From contig JAUTDP010000003.1 of the NCBI GenBank assembly GCA_033439795.1, forward strand, positions 3,844,001 to 3,908,000: a stretch of 64,000 nucleotides of DNA, read 5' to 3'. The DNA comes from Sordaria brevicollis. Lineage: Eukaryota; Ascomycota; Sordariomycetes; Sordariales; Sordariaceae. The notes beneath the pieces are model-generated. The model made no database searches. It was not told the origin of the DNA and saw only the letters and a program-made list of their open reading frames with translations. The translations under genes and the position numbers were made by a program. Shown one piece after another: positions 36,901-48,174 of the stretch (position 1 is its first letter; each line of letters starts with the position of its first letter).

Positions 36901-38250
36901 ATCTCTCGGATAGTCATGGAACTGGGTTCTGAACGAAGCGCCATTCACACGCTCACCCCGCCCATATCCGCCGGAATACCCTATCTTCCCCACGGGCTCC
37001 TCTTTATGATTCCCTCATATCACCCCTTGGATCGAGTTCGACGAACATCCAACACACCAATCAAAAGACAAAAGCAACGATCACTGATCTGCGAGAGCAA
37101 TCTGAAACATCGAGGCCCAGTTGCCCTCAGCGTGGCCCTCAGCGTGGCCCCTAGCAACAGAGAACCGCACGGGCCATCTCAAATGGCTTGCCGTCGCTTT
37201 CGGATAAAACCACCCCCTCATAGACCCCTCAATATCTAGACCCCCCTTTAGGCTGACGACCCCTCGTCCGGACATCTTTTAGTTCAGGAAGTGAGCTACT
37301 CTTAAGAAAACTGCCAACAGCTCCTTCTGTTCTTTTTGTGCCTGTGCCTGAGATTATCGATCGTCAGTTTCGATCCCATACGGTTGGGTCACAGTCATTC
37401 ATCTCGTCCTCAAACGCGTGTGATCGGTCCCGAAAACCGGCCAGACGGCGCTCGGTTGTTGCCGTCACTCTTGCCAGTTTCTTTCAACATTTGAGGTTCC
37501 GCCATGCTGGATACGGGAGGAAGTAACAAAACTTCTCCGAATGAATGACACAAAATTATTTGCAGGAACGCCCAATCTCCAATTTACCTTCAATGATCAC
37601 GGCCGCAGCGTTTCACCTATCGCTTTCCCTTGCTATTCACAACTCTTTGCCCCGCATTGGCAAGGCGGATGAGACCTGGGCAAGCCATGCCACATGTTGA
37701 TACCCATGACTCGTTCATAGGTAACCGACTTGTTTGACAAAACCACTCCTGATCTGAAAGTGCTCTATGTACCGCCTGAGTGGTAATTCTCCTCACAAAC
37801 ATTGATGAGATCTTGCGGTTGGGGTCGTCGCCAAGACCCTCAACAACTGATATCGCCAAGTATGTACCGTACCTTTTAGGTTAGGACGAAAGTCAATGGA
37901 TAAAGTAGGTATACCAACAACCAGAGTGATGACCACGGTTTTGAGATGTAGTTATTTAAGGCAGGTTATGGAAAGACTTCGACTTCTGACTAAATACGCT
38001 TCGTCAGTTTCGCAAAGCAACCTCAACGAAGCCTCAGCTTCAACAATACCAGTCGACGAAAGTGGAAGCGTGTGGTTGAAGGGGAAAGTGGGGAGTCTAG
38101 AAGAAGCACGGACAATATCTTCTCGGTAAGGCCCGTGCACCAGCTCCCTGGAATACCTATCCCCCCGTCATAAGTTCCCATGTCGCAAGCTCCAGCTCCA
38201 GAAGCTCCAGTCGTGGCCACACCGCGCCAACAACGCCAGCAACCGATATC
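33974..38250. other. Long divergent intergenic region
   Basis: Lies between divergently transcribed genes and must hold both promoters. The part up to about 35.2 kb is purine-rich on the plus strand (pyrimidine-rich leader side of the Pumilio gene) and includes an A-run near 34390 and a 15-G run at 35255-35269. A 15-bp unit CCTCAGCGTGGCC-type is doubled near 37132-37160. No supported gene; several frames of 60-155 codons lack homology and codon bias. Confidence 0.55.
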
Positions 38251-38263
38251 ATGGCGAACGTGA
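38180..38263 (+). promoter_or_regulatory. Upstream ORF overlapping the CCDC47-like start codon
   Basis: An ATG at 38180 opens a 27-codon frame beginning MSQAPAPEAPVV that stops at 38263, 13 bases past the main ATG at 38251 and out of frame with it. Its start context (TCCCATGT) is weaker than that of the main ATG (TATCATGG). It would be in the mRNA only if transcription starts upstream of 38180. Confidence 0.55.
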
Positions 38264-39902
38264 TCAACAACATTTTTGGCGGCGCGAAGCCTGCCAGCGT
38301 CATTCCAGACAAGGGCGCCGACTCTGGTATGTAAATTTTCTATTCAATCACAACGGCTGGACGCATTGGAAGCCCCGTCAACCCCCTAATGCGAATGGCG
38401 TCAACGTTTGCGATGCTCCGGCCAGACACGGTTGCCTGAGCTAGGATGTAGATATCCCCGGCTGCTCTACCCACCAAAGCTCCCCGAAGGTCGATCAATG
38501 GGCCTTTAAATCGCTTCCAGATCCCTTCAATGCGATGGAATAACTGACTTTCTCGTTATCAGACTTCGCCGACTTCGCAGAGGGCGCCGACCCGTCCCCC
38601 ATCCCCATTGTCGCCGAAACGACTACTCTCGCCGGTGCGCAGCCCGCAAAGACCGTCGTCCCCTACACAAAGTGGTACAATGTCCACGAGCGCCACAGTC
38701 TTTCCGAGTTCAAGGCCGAGGGCTTCATTTTGGCCGCCATCACCGTTGTGCTAGTCCTCCACCTCTTCGGTGCCCGTCTGAACCGCTCCAAGGCCAAGAA
38801 GTGGATTCGCGCCCATGCTTCGACATTGGGTTCCGAGTTTGCCCTTGTTGGCTTCTCTGGCGTGCCCAGGGCTCTCTCGGACAAGTCTGGTGATGAGCTT
38901 ACCCAGGCTCTGGCTGACTCCAACGCCCAGAAGGGTGACGACATTCTCAAGGAGAAGAGTCTCTTCGAGTTTGCAACCTACGCCACCGGCCGTGTCAACG
39001 TTGCCTTTGTCGATGTCAAGCTCACCCTGGTCAAGCGCTTCAACCCCTTCATCACCCTCGCTGAGAACGTCATTGGTTTCTTCTGGGACAGCTACGCCCA
39101 GCCTACCGATTCCGTTGAGGCCACCTTGTACCCCTTCGATGGCAAGGAGGCGCTTACCGTTCCCGCTATGCCTGGCGCTGCTGAGCTCCGCCAGAACGAC
39201 AAGAAGAGCACTTTCGACGGGTTTGTCTGGGCCATTGTCCACAAGGAGAGCATGAAGCAGGTCCGCGACGAGCGCTATGATGTGTCTCTCACCTACACCA
39301 AGGACAACAGCAAGCTTCCCCAGTGGTTGACCGTTATGACTGAGAGCGCCGAGATCACCGATGCTCTGCTTACCCCTGAGCTTATCAAGGCTGCCGAGTC
39401 TGCTGGTGACCTCCTCGAGTACCTCATTGTTACCGACCAGCCCATTGACAAGCCCAAGACGTATGTACCCTCGCTGTTCTGCACTTGTGGTACAAAAGTA
39501 AATGGTTACTGACATATGATTTTTACCAGTGTCGAGGAGACCAACCCCCGCAAGCGCATCTTCCTCAAGTACCGCCTCCCCTCGGACAACAACTACGAGC
39601 CTCTCCTGCCCATCTTCCAATACTTCCTCCGCATGACCGACCAGCTCGTGCAGGTGGCCCACTTCCGTCCCGAGGTTCTCCGCAAGGTCAAGTCGGTCCG
39701 CGACGAGATGATCAGGGGCATCAAGAAGGCGAGCGAGCAGGAAAAGGCCGAGGAGCTCGCTGCTGAGCGCGAGAAGCAACGCAAGGCCAAGCGTGACGCC
39801 GAGCTGGCCGCCATGGACGCCAAGGCCCAGAAGAAGTACCTCGAGAAGGAGAGGGAGAGGGAAGCCAAGAGGCAGACCAAGAAGATGACTACTAGGGCCT
39901 AA
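38251..39902 (+). CDS. ER membrane protein, CCDC47/DUF1682 family
   Basis: Three exons, 38251-38326, 38563-39460 and 39530-39902, join to 448 residues. The N-terminus (MANVINNIFGGAKPAS) is followed by an acidic DFADFAEGAD stretch, one membrane segment at about 79-97 (GFILAAITVVLVLHLF), a large soluble domain including KYRLPSDNNYEPLLP, and a Lys/Glu-rich C-terminal helix (EREREAKRQTKK) typical of a coiled coil that contacts ribosomal RNA. In animals CCDC47 (calumin) is part of the PAT complex that helps multipass proteins insert at the ER translocon; the fungal role is inferred from family. Donors GTATGT at both introns. Coding sequence is strongly biased to C-ending codons, suggesting good expression. 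An overlapping upstream ORF may reduce translation. Confidence 0.92.
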
Positions 39903-40561
39903 GGTGGCTTTATGAACTAATCTTCGAATTTAATGTCCGATGATGACCCTGGGAAAAAAAAAAAAAAGACTTTGGGGGGTTAATGCGGTGGTTTGGGTTT
40001 TGAATGACCCGGACATAGGTGGTGATGACTGACGATGAATGGTTTTGGCTAAGGATTGTGGCGGGAGGTTATTGGTTAAAGTATACTTGTAATAACGTGT
40101 ATATGCGTCTGTATGTTGTATGTATAAAAAATAATGCGGGGATGGGTTGACGAGCAAAATCTGGATTCGAGGAAAGCCACGGAAGGAAAGTGAAGTGTGT
40201 GTTTCCACGTGAGTATGCAGTAGATATGTGATGAGCTACCTGCCTGTGAATGAGATGGAATTCTTACTCACGGTGAAAGGTTAACAGATGGGACGAAAGT
40301 CCTAAATTCAATTGGTGGCAAGAGGCTCCAGGCAATGCCGACATGACATGTATTATCACAACCGTTAAATTTCTTTCTTTCTTCTAACCTCCGAGTCATA
40401 TTCCTCTATCACGCATCCCGGTACTGCGTTGGACAGTTTGACAAAAACCGCCCTCCCAGCAAAGAGAATCGGCTGTTCTGTAACAGTTTAAATCGAAAGT
40501 GAGTTGAACCTGGTCAGTATTTGATCTCTCGAATGGTGGGAAAAGGCAACTAAACAGATTA
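39903..40561. other. Intergenic between convergent genes
   Basis: Converging 3' ends: the CCDC47-like gene from the left and the Ecm15-like gene from the right. An A-run at about 39954-39967 follows the first stop. No gene seen. Confidence 0.6.
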
Positions 40562-41147
40562 TCATGATGACTCTTCCTTCTTCTGTTGATCCTGAGACAA
40601 GATCCCTTCCACCCTCTTGACCTTGTCTTCAGCTGTCTGTTTCTTGTCGGTTCTGTTGTGAAGCAAGAAAAAAGCGGAGGGATAAAGGGTCAGCAAGAGC
40701 AAGCAACGCACGCATATAAACATTCAAAGGCAAAGCTTCTAATCAAAACGTAACGAAGAGGGAGAAAATCGAGAAAGACTGAGCAAGAACATACCTAGTC
40801 CCAACCCTCATACTAGTCTGCACCCTCTTCACGCCTCCCTGGTGCACCACCGCGTGCGCCTGGCCGATGACCTTCATCACCTCGTCCCAGGAACCTTCGA
40901 CTGTGGTGCCGGCCGAGTGCATCGTGTACTTGAGTCCGCTTGCCTTAAGAACTCGTTGGACTTCGGCGACTTCGTTGGCTACGGAGACGTTGCCTGTGCC
41001 GACCTTTCCGTTGCAACTCATGTGTTAGCATTTCTGTGTCCATGATGGGTATATGAGAGAAAGGGGAGTAGTTACGGGAACCAAGCAGAAATCTACGTAA
41101 CAAGACGCAGGGGTTTCGAGGGAGGAGTAATCACGGAAAGAACTCAT
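40562..41147 (-). CDS. ecm15: MTH1187/YqgV (UPF0045, Ecm15-like) family protein
   Basis: Exons 41147-41076, 41003-40795 and 40652-40562 give a 123-residue protein, close to the ~100-residue family size. It keeps the family blocks CYVDFCLVPVGTGNVSVANE near the N-terminus, YTMHSAGTTVEGSWDEVM in the middle and RVQTSMRVGTRTDKKQTAED toward the end. Yeast Ecm15 and bacterial relatives form tetramers of ferredoxin-like subunits; the family is linked with thiamine or its pyrimidine, but the function in fungi is not settled. Introns have GTAACT and GTATGT donors, and the first has a TGCTAAC branch site. The middle exon alone would look like a shorter ORF from 41021, but the in-frame first exon restores the conserved N-terminal strand. 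Confidence 0.92.
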
Positions 41148-43157
41148 TTTGTTGAGGTAGCGAGGTCGAAGAAGATTTCGAGGGCAATGGGTGACGAGAG
41201 TTCGGTGAGATCTGAGGAGACTCATATGTGTTGATTGTAAGATGTTTGTAGGTGGAAGAAGGGTTCAAGGTGAGGATAATATGCAAGATGTCCGAGCACG
41301 GATCAGATGTTCACTCAGGTTGAAGGTTGTTGCTGGGTAGGTTGCGTCAGTGTCACTTTGTGGTTGATAGAGTTTACGTTAGTTATAGTTGGAGTGTTCC
41401 CAGCTAAGTGGAAGGTATCTTTGGCAACAAGTTAAACAGCGGATTTTCGGTTATTTCTCCCATTCAGCATATATGTTGACTGTTGAGACTTTCAGATATA
41501 CAGGTTGAGGCATTGTCTATATGACACCCTCGACAGTGCTAGTTCATGATGCTGTAAAAGTACGATTCTGTATCCTACGGCAAGATCCGGGCTTCCGCTA
41601 TCATGGGGACATCAGCCCCACACTTCGGTTTAAACAGTTCAAGAGACACTTGCCCCTCATACGGGACCATGATCGGGAGCGATGAAGATGATTCATTTCA
41701 TCCAAGGTCGGGGTTTCTTTTAGAGAGCTCACAAGAAAACAGAAGCGCATCTCATAAAAATGTTGAGGCTTGGTTATGTGCCATCCCTCGTGTATAAGTT
41801 GGCTTGCGGGGGAAGTACCGGGTTTGAGGTCTTTGCCAGGCAACTTGCCGTGCCGATATGGAGATGGAGGCATTGTGTTGCCGGGGAACCCTGGTGCCGT
41901 AATCGATAGCGCTTGTTTGATGTCGTCAGACGGCGTCCGTCATACTCCAGAGGTTTGCTGATGTTGGACGAGAAAAGAGAAGAGTCGAGTATATTAACCG
42001 CCATAAGTATCTCCAAGATATCAAGACGTTGGGTTTTGTTAGCTGGCAGACTGTAAGTCGCGCGATAGAGAATTTTAGAGATGCCCACGAGTTGTTGATC
42101 AGGCAGCACAGAGTAGCCGAGATGATGGGATGTCATGATACAGAGCCGGTGATTATCCTGCATAGAATCGCCATATCTTCATCCGGCCTAACGCGCGACA
42201 TTTGGACCGGTGGCCTTGAATCCGAGAACATCGTCTTGGTTCTTGAATTTGCTGGCGCCACGTCGTGAAGTTTGGGTTGATAGCTGGTGTAAATGCTGTC
42301 CCCGCCCTTGCATGTGCAGATGTTAGTGCGTGTTGCCTTCGCGGTGCCAAATCCATTGTCATTGATAGGGTACAGCTGGCGGGCACCTGCGGTGTGCCGG
42401 TGTCGCGGACAAAATGCCAGGGACTTGGGCATTTGCACCTGTAGGACAACTGCTGTGAGCCTCCTGTCAGTTGCCTCGAGCTGTCATGCCGCCATCCTGC
42501 CGTCCCACGGGACCACCTGAACAGAACTTGAACTGGAAACAGGAGGCGTTAACATGATGGCATGGTCTGTGTTGAGAAATTCATTACAAGAAATAATTCC
42601 GGACGAACACCGGCAAAAACGCAGTCAAATACCTGAGGCACGTCGGCGGCACATTTCTGGATTTAACGAGACTGACATCTTCCCCATCAACAACACCTGA
42701 GGCCCGTCGCCCAGGCCCAGCACTCCAGCATCAGCCCCCCCGTACGCGAATCCACCGTCATCCCTGCGATTAGACAAGCTGGAAACCGGCCCCCGGGAAC
42801 CCTTTTGACTGCCAGTCCCGTTGCTACAATTGCCTACCTACTACCAACACTTGAACACTTCTCGTGGTGATCTGTTGTTGGGCGATTATGCCATTGCTTC
42901 TAGACGGCCTCTCTCCTCTTCCATTGCTATAATTTCGATGCCGTGAAGAGTTGTCCAACTTCCAGTCGAGTCGCCTACCCACCGGTACCTCTCTATCTCC
43001 AAACGACCGCCCCCCCTCCTTGCGCCCCTCGATCAAGGCACCGCGTCCGTCGTCCGAGTGTCACTGTACCGATTATCCTCCCGACTTTTGCCCACCACGA
43101 CGAACCTAGACGAACCGTCGACCCGATAGTTCATAACCCAACCCACAGCCCAGCGCG
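41148..43157. other. Divergent intergenic region
   Basis: Holds promoters of the Ecm15-like gene (left, minus) and the kinase gene (right, plus). The last ~200 bases before 43158 are C-rich, as is common in leaders of filamentous fungi. No supported gene. Confidence 0.55.
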
Positions 43158-46100
43158 ATGGCTTCGTTTGGACAAGCGGTGCCGGCAGCTGCCCCGAGGA
43201 CGAGCCCGTATGGAGCAGCGTACGGGGCCCCCGTGGCGGTCAGCGCCCCTGCCGCCCCAGCAGGCACCTTTGCGCCCGGCACCAAGATTCAATGCGGCTC
43301 CCACCGAGTCGTCATCCAGAAATACCTTTCCGAAGGAGGTTTTGCACATGTCTATCTTGTTAAACTGCCAGCGGCGGTCAATGGCACCGACCTGGCTGTC
43401 CTGAAGAGGGTCGCCGTGCCGGACAAGGAGGCCCTCCGCGGCATGCGCACCGAGGTCGAGACCATGAAGCGTCTCAAGGGCCACAAGGCCATCGTCACCT
43501 ATATCGACTCACATGCCTCCGAGATGCGTGGAACTGGCGGCTATGAGGTCTTCCTCCTGATGGAATACTGCAATGGCGGCGGTCTTATCGATTTCATGAA
43601 CACCCGGTTGCAGCACCGTCTGACCGAGCCCGAGATCCTTAACATCTTCTCTGATGTTGCCGAAGGTGTTGCTTGCATGCACTACCTTAAGCCACCACTT
43701 TTACACCGCGACTTGAAGGTTGAGAACGTTCTCATCAACATGATTGGCAACGTCAGAAAGTTCAAGCTATGCGATTTTGGCTCGGCCGCCCCGCCTCGTC
43801 CAGCTCCTACCACGGTCACAGAATGCCGTCTTGTTGACGAAGACATTCAAAAACATACGACGATGCAATACAGAAGTCCCGAAATGGTGGACGTATATCG
43901 AAAACAGCCCATTGACGAGAAGTCAGATATCTGGGCGCTGGGCGTCCTGCTCTATAAGCTGTGCTATTACACCACACCGTTTGAAGAAGGGGGAACCTTG
44001 GCGATTCTGAATGCCAGCTTCAAGTTCCACAGCTATCCTGTCTTCTCTGACAGGCTCAAGAAGCTCATCGGTAAGCATTTGGTGGTTGCCTGTTGCTGAA
44101 CCAATACTTACCTATCATCAGCCTGGATGTTACAGGAGAACCAACAAGCCCGACCAAATATCTACCAGGTGCTCCAAGAAGCTTGCGCTATGCAGGGCAA
44201 GGAGCCTCCTGTCAAGGACGTAGGTGTTCATGGTACTTCTGACTGAGCTCTGCCAGGCGGCTAACATTCGCACAGATTTATACGGGGAGACATGTAGACA
44301 CTAGGAAGCGCGAACACTCACAGAGCCAGGTCAAGTCTCCTCCAGTCGTTGGCGCTGTCTTTGCGGCCCCGGTCGTCCAGCAACAGGTTATTCCCGAAGT
44401 CGAACGGATGCGACGAGGAAGACTTCCTGCACCCTCACAACCAGTATCCCAACCGACGACGCCAAGTCCTGGACCCGGGAAGGTCACGAACGGGGACCCC
44501 TTTGCTGCCCTTGATACCAAGATCCCACTCAAGAATGCCGACGAGCTATCGAATAAGTTTCCGACGCTCGACCAGTTCTCCCTTCTACATGACCGGGGGC
44601 AGAAGTTTGACTTTGACAGTGGTACAGCTCAGCCTCCACAACAACAGAAGGATATTTCACAAAGGGTAGCTGAGAGATTGGCGGATGAGGTATTCAAGGT
44701 GAAACCATCACCTTCCCCGACTCCTGTACCGGTGAGCCAGCGCGTGTCGCTAGACCTGAACAAGGGCAACCCGTATGCTGCTGCTATGGAGTCTCAGCGA
44801 ATCTCGCCGAACCCGGCGTCCACGATCCCGAGGCAAGGCGAACCAAGCCGTGCTTCATCCATGATCTCCAACATCCCCGAACTCAAAGCAATCTCTTCGC
44901 CGGATTCACAGAGTCCGTTCACGTCTCCTCCGCCGAACAGGCCGAAGATGGTATCAACTGGAACCATGACCGAATCGCCGCCTCCCATATATCGTTTCCC
45001 ACCAGCGGAGCATCACCGGGCGGCTAGCGTCCCTCGGCAGCTCGAGACTGGGCCTACGCCATTCACACGCGCTGCCACGATGCTGTCCCCCGGGGCCGCT
45101 GGGTCACCAAGCGCCTCATTGCAAGGGCAAACGCAGACTACGCAGGGTCATCATCCCAGGTCCTCGAGGCCGTCACTGGAGGGTGGCCGCCCAAGCATGG
45201 ATGCATTTGACCTTCCAACAAGATCAAAGCAGCAGGAGAGCAGCTCTTCTCGCTCACGGCCAGCCAGTATCTATCTGGAATCAGACCTGAGCTACTTGCG
45301 TGAAAAGGAGGCGGCTGCCAAGCCTCTTCACTCGCCGAGTCTTTCCGCTTCCAGATTCTCGCTCGACAAGGCGCCCCCTTCACCGAAGCTGGAGGAGGAA
45401 CGCAACATCAGGTCCAGCGTCGAGTTTTTGCGCTCAATGGAGGATACCGATGCGAAGAAGAAGGACAAGGGCGCTAAGCATCATTCGAAGCGCTCAAGCT
45501 TGAGCTCACTCAGCGCTGGTACCAAGAACCTCTTTGCTGGCAAATTTGGGGATGCATTCAAGAGGTTTGAAGGCGGTGTCGGTAACAGTGGACCTCCGAG
45601 GACGCCGTCTCCTCTCAAGGATCTTGATGTGGAAGCCGACCGGTTCCCCAAGAATTTGACACCCATCGCAGGATCCGAGGCAACTGACGACAGGAGCGAC
45701 GATGGTCGGCGATTTGAAGACGATAACGTGGATGAGATGACCCCTGAGATGCGCCGGGAGGAAGAAGCACGTATGTTGGCGGCAGAAGAGGCTCGTGTTG
45801 CTGCTGCGCAGGCCGAGTACCGTGCGCGTGTAGCACAGCGAACCGGTACTAGTTCGACAACGGGGCCGACACCACTGCCCAAGAGTATTGGTGGCGTTCC
45901 TCGCGCTGTGTCCATTCAGAACAAGGTCCAGAGCCTTTTGGATGAGAGCAGTCGTTCGGCACCCGTGTCGAGGACCGCTCACGGATATGGCCACTACACC
46001 GATGCTGATGCTGGACCCCGTGGCTCGACTGACAGCCTGGATTCGAGACCCTCCGTTGCCAAGAAGCCCATCGCCATTGCCGGACAGCCCGTGACCGGAT

Positions 46101-46594
46101 CTCTGCCTCGACCTCCGACCTCCTCCGGCATTTCCAGTATGGAGCAAACCATCACCGGTCGCGCGTCTATGACCGTTACAGGGTCAAAACCAGCGGCACC
46201 CCCGAAGCCGACGCGATTGACCGCGAACCTAACAGCCGGCGGCGCAGCTGGCTCGCCGCCTAGACAGTCTTACAGTGCCAGCACAATAAGCTTGCACAAA
46301 CAGATCAGGCCTGGAACATCTTCGAGCTCATTAATAGACAGGGATAGAAGCGACAGCATCGGAGCGAGAGGAGGAGCAGACTACAACCGAACAAGCAGAG
46401 AAGCGCTGGTCGCTGTGGAGGGCCTGCCCGGACAGAACTCTCCCATGCTACTGCAAATGTCGGCGAGCGAGAAGGATGACTATATCAAGGACTTTCAAAA
46501 GCGGTTTCCTAGCCTTACCAGCATAGAAATGGTTGAGACGGATGTCGGCGCCGGGTCTGGGACCACCGGTGCTGAATGGAATGATGCCCGCTAA
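43158..46594 (+). CDS. Ser/Thr kinase of the Ark1/Prk1/Akl1 (NAK) family
   Basis: Exons 43158-44070, 44122-44219 and 44276-46594 give 1109 residues. Kinase domain at about 50-335: glycine loop as SEGGFAHVYLVK, catalytic Lys83 in VLKR, HRDLKVEN at 183, DFG at 206-208, and SPEMVD in the APE position (240-242). The HRDLKVENVL, CDFGSA and TTMQYRSPEMVD combination is the NAK-family signature. These kinases phosphorylate endocytic adaptors (Pan1, Sla1, Ent1/2 in yeast) to switch off actin-patch assembly. The remaining ~770 residues are Ser/Pro-rich and disordered with a coiled, Ala/Glu-rich segment (MRREEEARMLAAEEARVAAA) and a conserved C-terminal block (KDDYIKDFQKRFPSLTSIE). Splice junctions are in frame, donors GTAAGC and GTAGGT. 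ATG context is good (GCGATGGC). Confidence 0.95.
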
Positions 46595-47008
46595 GGGACA
46601 CTCACGGATTGGGCGATAAAAGAAGGAAACTGGTAATGATCATGTCGCATGACAGTTATACACGACGCTCATAAAACGTCATTGAATAAGCTGTTCGTCT
46701 TTTGCCGTCGTCGTTGTTACGACTCTTGATAAGCTAGAAAGAAGGTCATGTCATGATGTAACGCACCTTTTTCGCAAGACAGTTATGATGATGGCCTTTG
46801 TTGAACAGACATTCATGCTATCTATAGGCAAAACTATATCTATCTATTAGTACCATATACATAATCGCAATGCACATAGACAACACACGCACACCTCGAA
46901 GCAGGATCAAGACGGTGCTGATATATGCTCACCTCGAGGTCAAGATAAGTGATTACGTTCACTTCATCCGCATTCACCCATCCAAGACCCAACACTGCCA
47001 CTGCGCCT

Positions 47009-47026
47009 CCCCCCCCCCCCCCCCCC
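47009..47026. repeat. Run of 18 C
   Basis: Uninterrupted cytosine run in the 3' flank of the kinase gene. Confidence 0.9.
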
Positions 47027-48101
47027 AACTCGCTTCCCACCCACCTTCATATCATCACAGTTTTCACACGCCATACTTAGCTATGTGAGCTTCTGATCGA
47101 AATTGTAACCCTCTATCCCTTCGTCGTCGTTGTCCCATTATCGATGACTATGGAAGTGATCATCACCGTATGCTGTGCCTCAATTTCCAATGTCGAGGGG
47201 TGATGTATCGCGGCGCTTAGCTATCTTCCTCTCGGCTTTCCCAGGTCAGAGGTCAAGATCTGAGGAAGCCTCTTATCAACTCATTTTGTTTGGATTTGAT
47301 ATATCATATAACAGACCTCGAAAAGTTCATCACAGCCGTCAGTTATCGTCGTCGGCGAAGGGAGAGACAGCCTAGTGTAGGTAGACACTCGGGCATAAAC
47401 GGTCAACAACGGTCACGACGGTCAAAGCCAAAACCGGTCGGTGACTCGGCGACACGGTGGCACTGGCACGCTTTACCTTCTAGGCTTCCCATCTCGGCAT
47501 CAAGATTCGAAATTTGATGTTGACAATTTGCAGGTCCAAGGGCTTTGTTCACTCGAACTACATATTCGAACCAGGCTGACCACGTCAACTAGAACGCTAA
47601 GACGCGAAATACAGATAACTCGAGGAGATGGGTAAAGTGAATGTGTTACCCCCACGTCTATGAAGTAGATCCGTTCGGGAGAAGCAGTGGTAAGCAAGCA
47701 CACCATAACTTGAACTACTGCCACGATCACAGTGTACCAACAACTTTGCCTTCTTGAACACACTCGGTCATAAGACCTGACGACTCCTCCCCCTCTCTCA
47801 TCACTCAAAATTTGACAAAATCAGAGAATGATCATCGCTCACTAATGTAGGAACATAATCCCTTACCGTTGCACTACCCCCCAAGGAATCTAGAACAAAG
47901 ATCAGAGATAAGGCATGAAAACACTCCCACACACGGTATAGTCGTTCTGTAAGTGCTGTCCGGGGCGGAGCCCCCCTCCGCTCCGCCGTCCCGGGCATGT
48001 TACTTATATAGACCGTTTTGGACCGTACGCCGGTTTCCCGGGTGGGGTCACCTCCAAGTCCGATCATCGGCCCCGAGAGTGCCACATTCCCTTCCCACGG
48101 T

Positions 48102-48102
<1 letters not shown>

Positions 48103-48174
<72 letters not shown>
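48103..48174. repeat. Run of 72 T
   Basis: Uninterrupted thymine run after CCCACGGTG. Two long Lys/Phe frames pass through it and are artefacts of the run. On the minus strand it is a 72-A run which could be a retroposed poly(A) tail, though no retroposon body is recognised. Confidence 0.9.

Noticed and set aside
38751..39779. 342-codon minus-strand frame
   Set aside because: It is the antisense of the CCDC47-like coding sequence; its Leu/Val/Asp composition is the usual shadow pattern of a C-ending codon gene.
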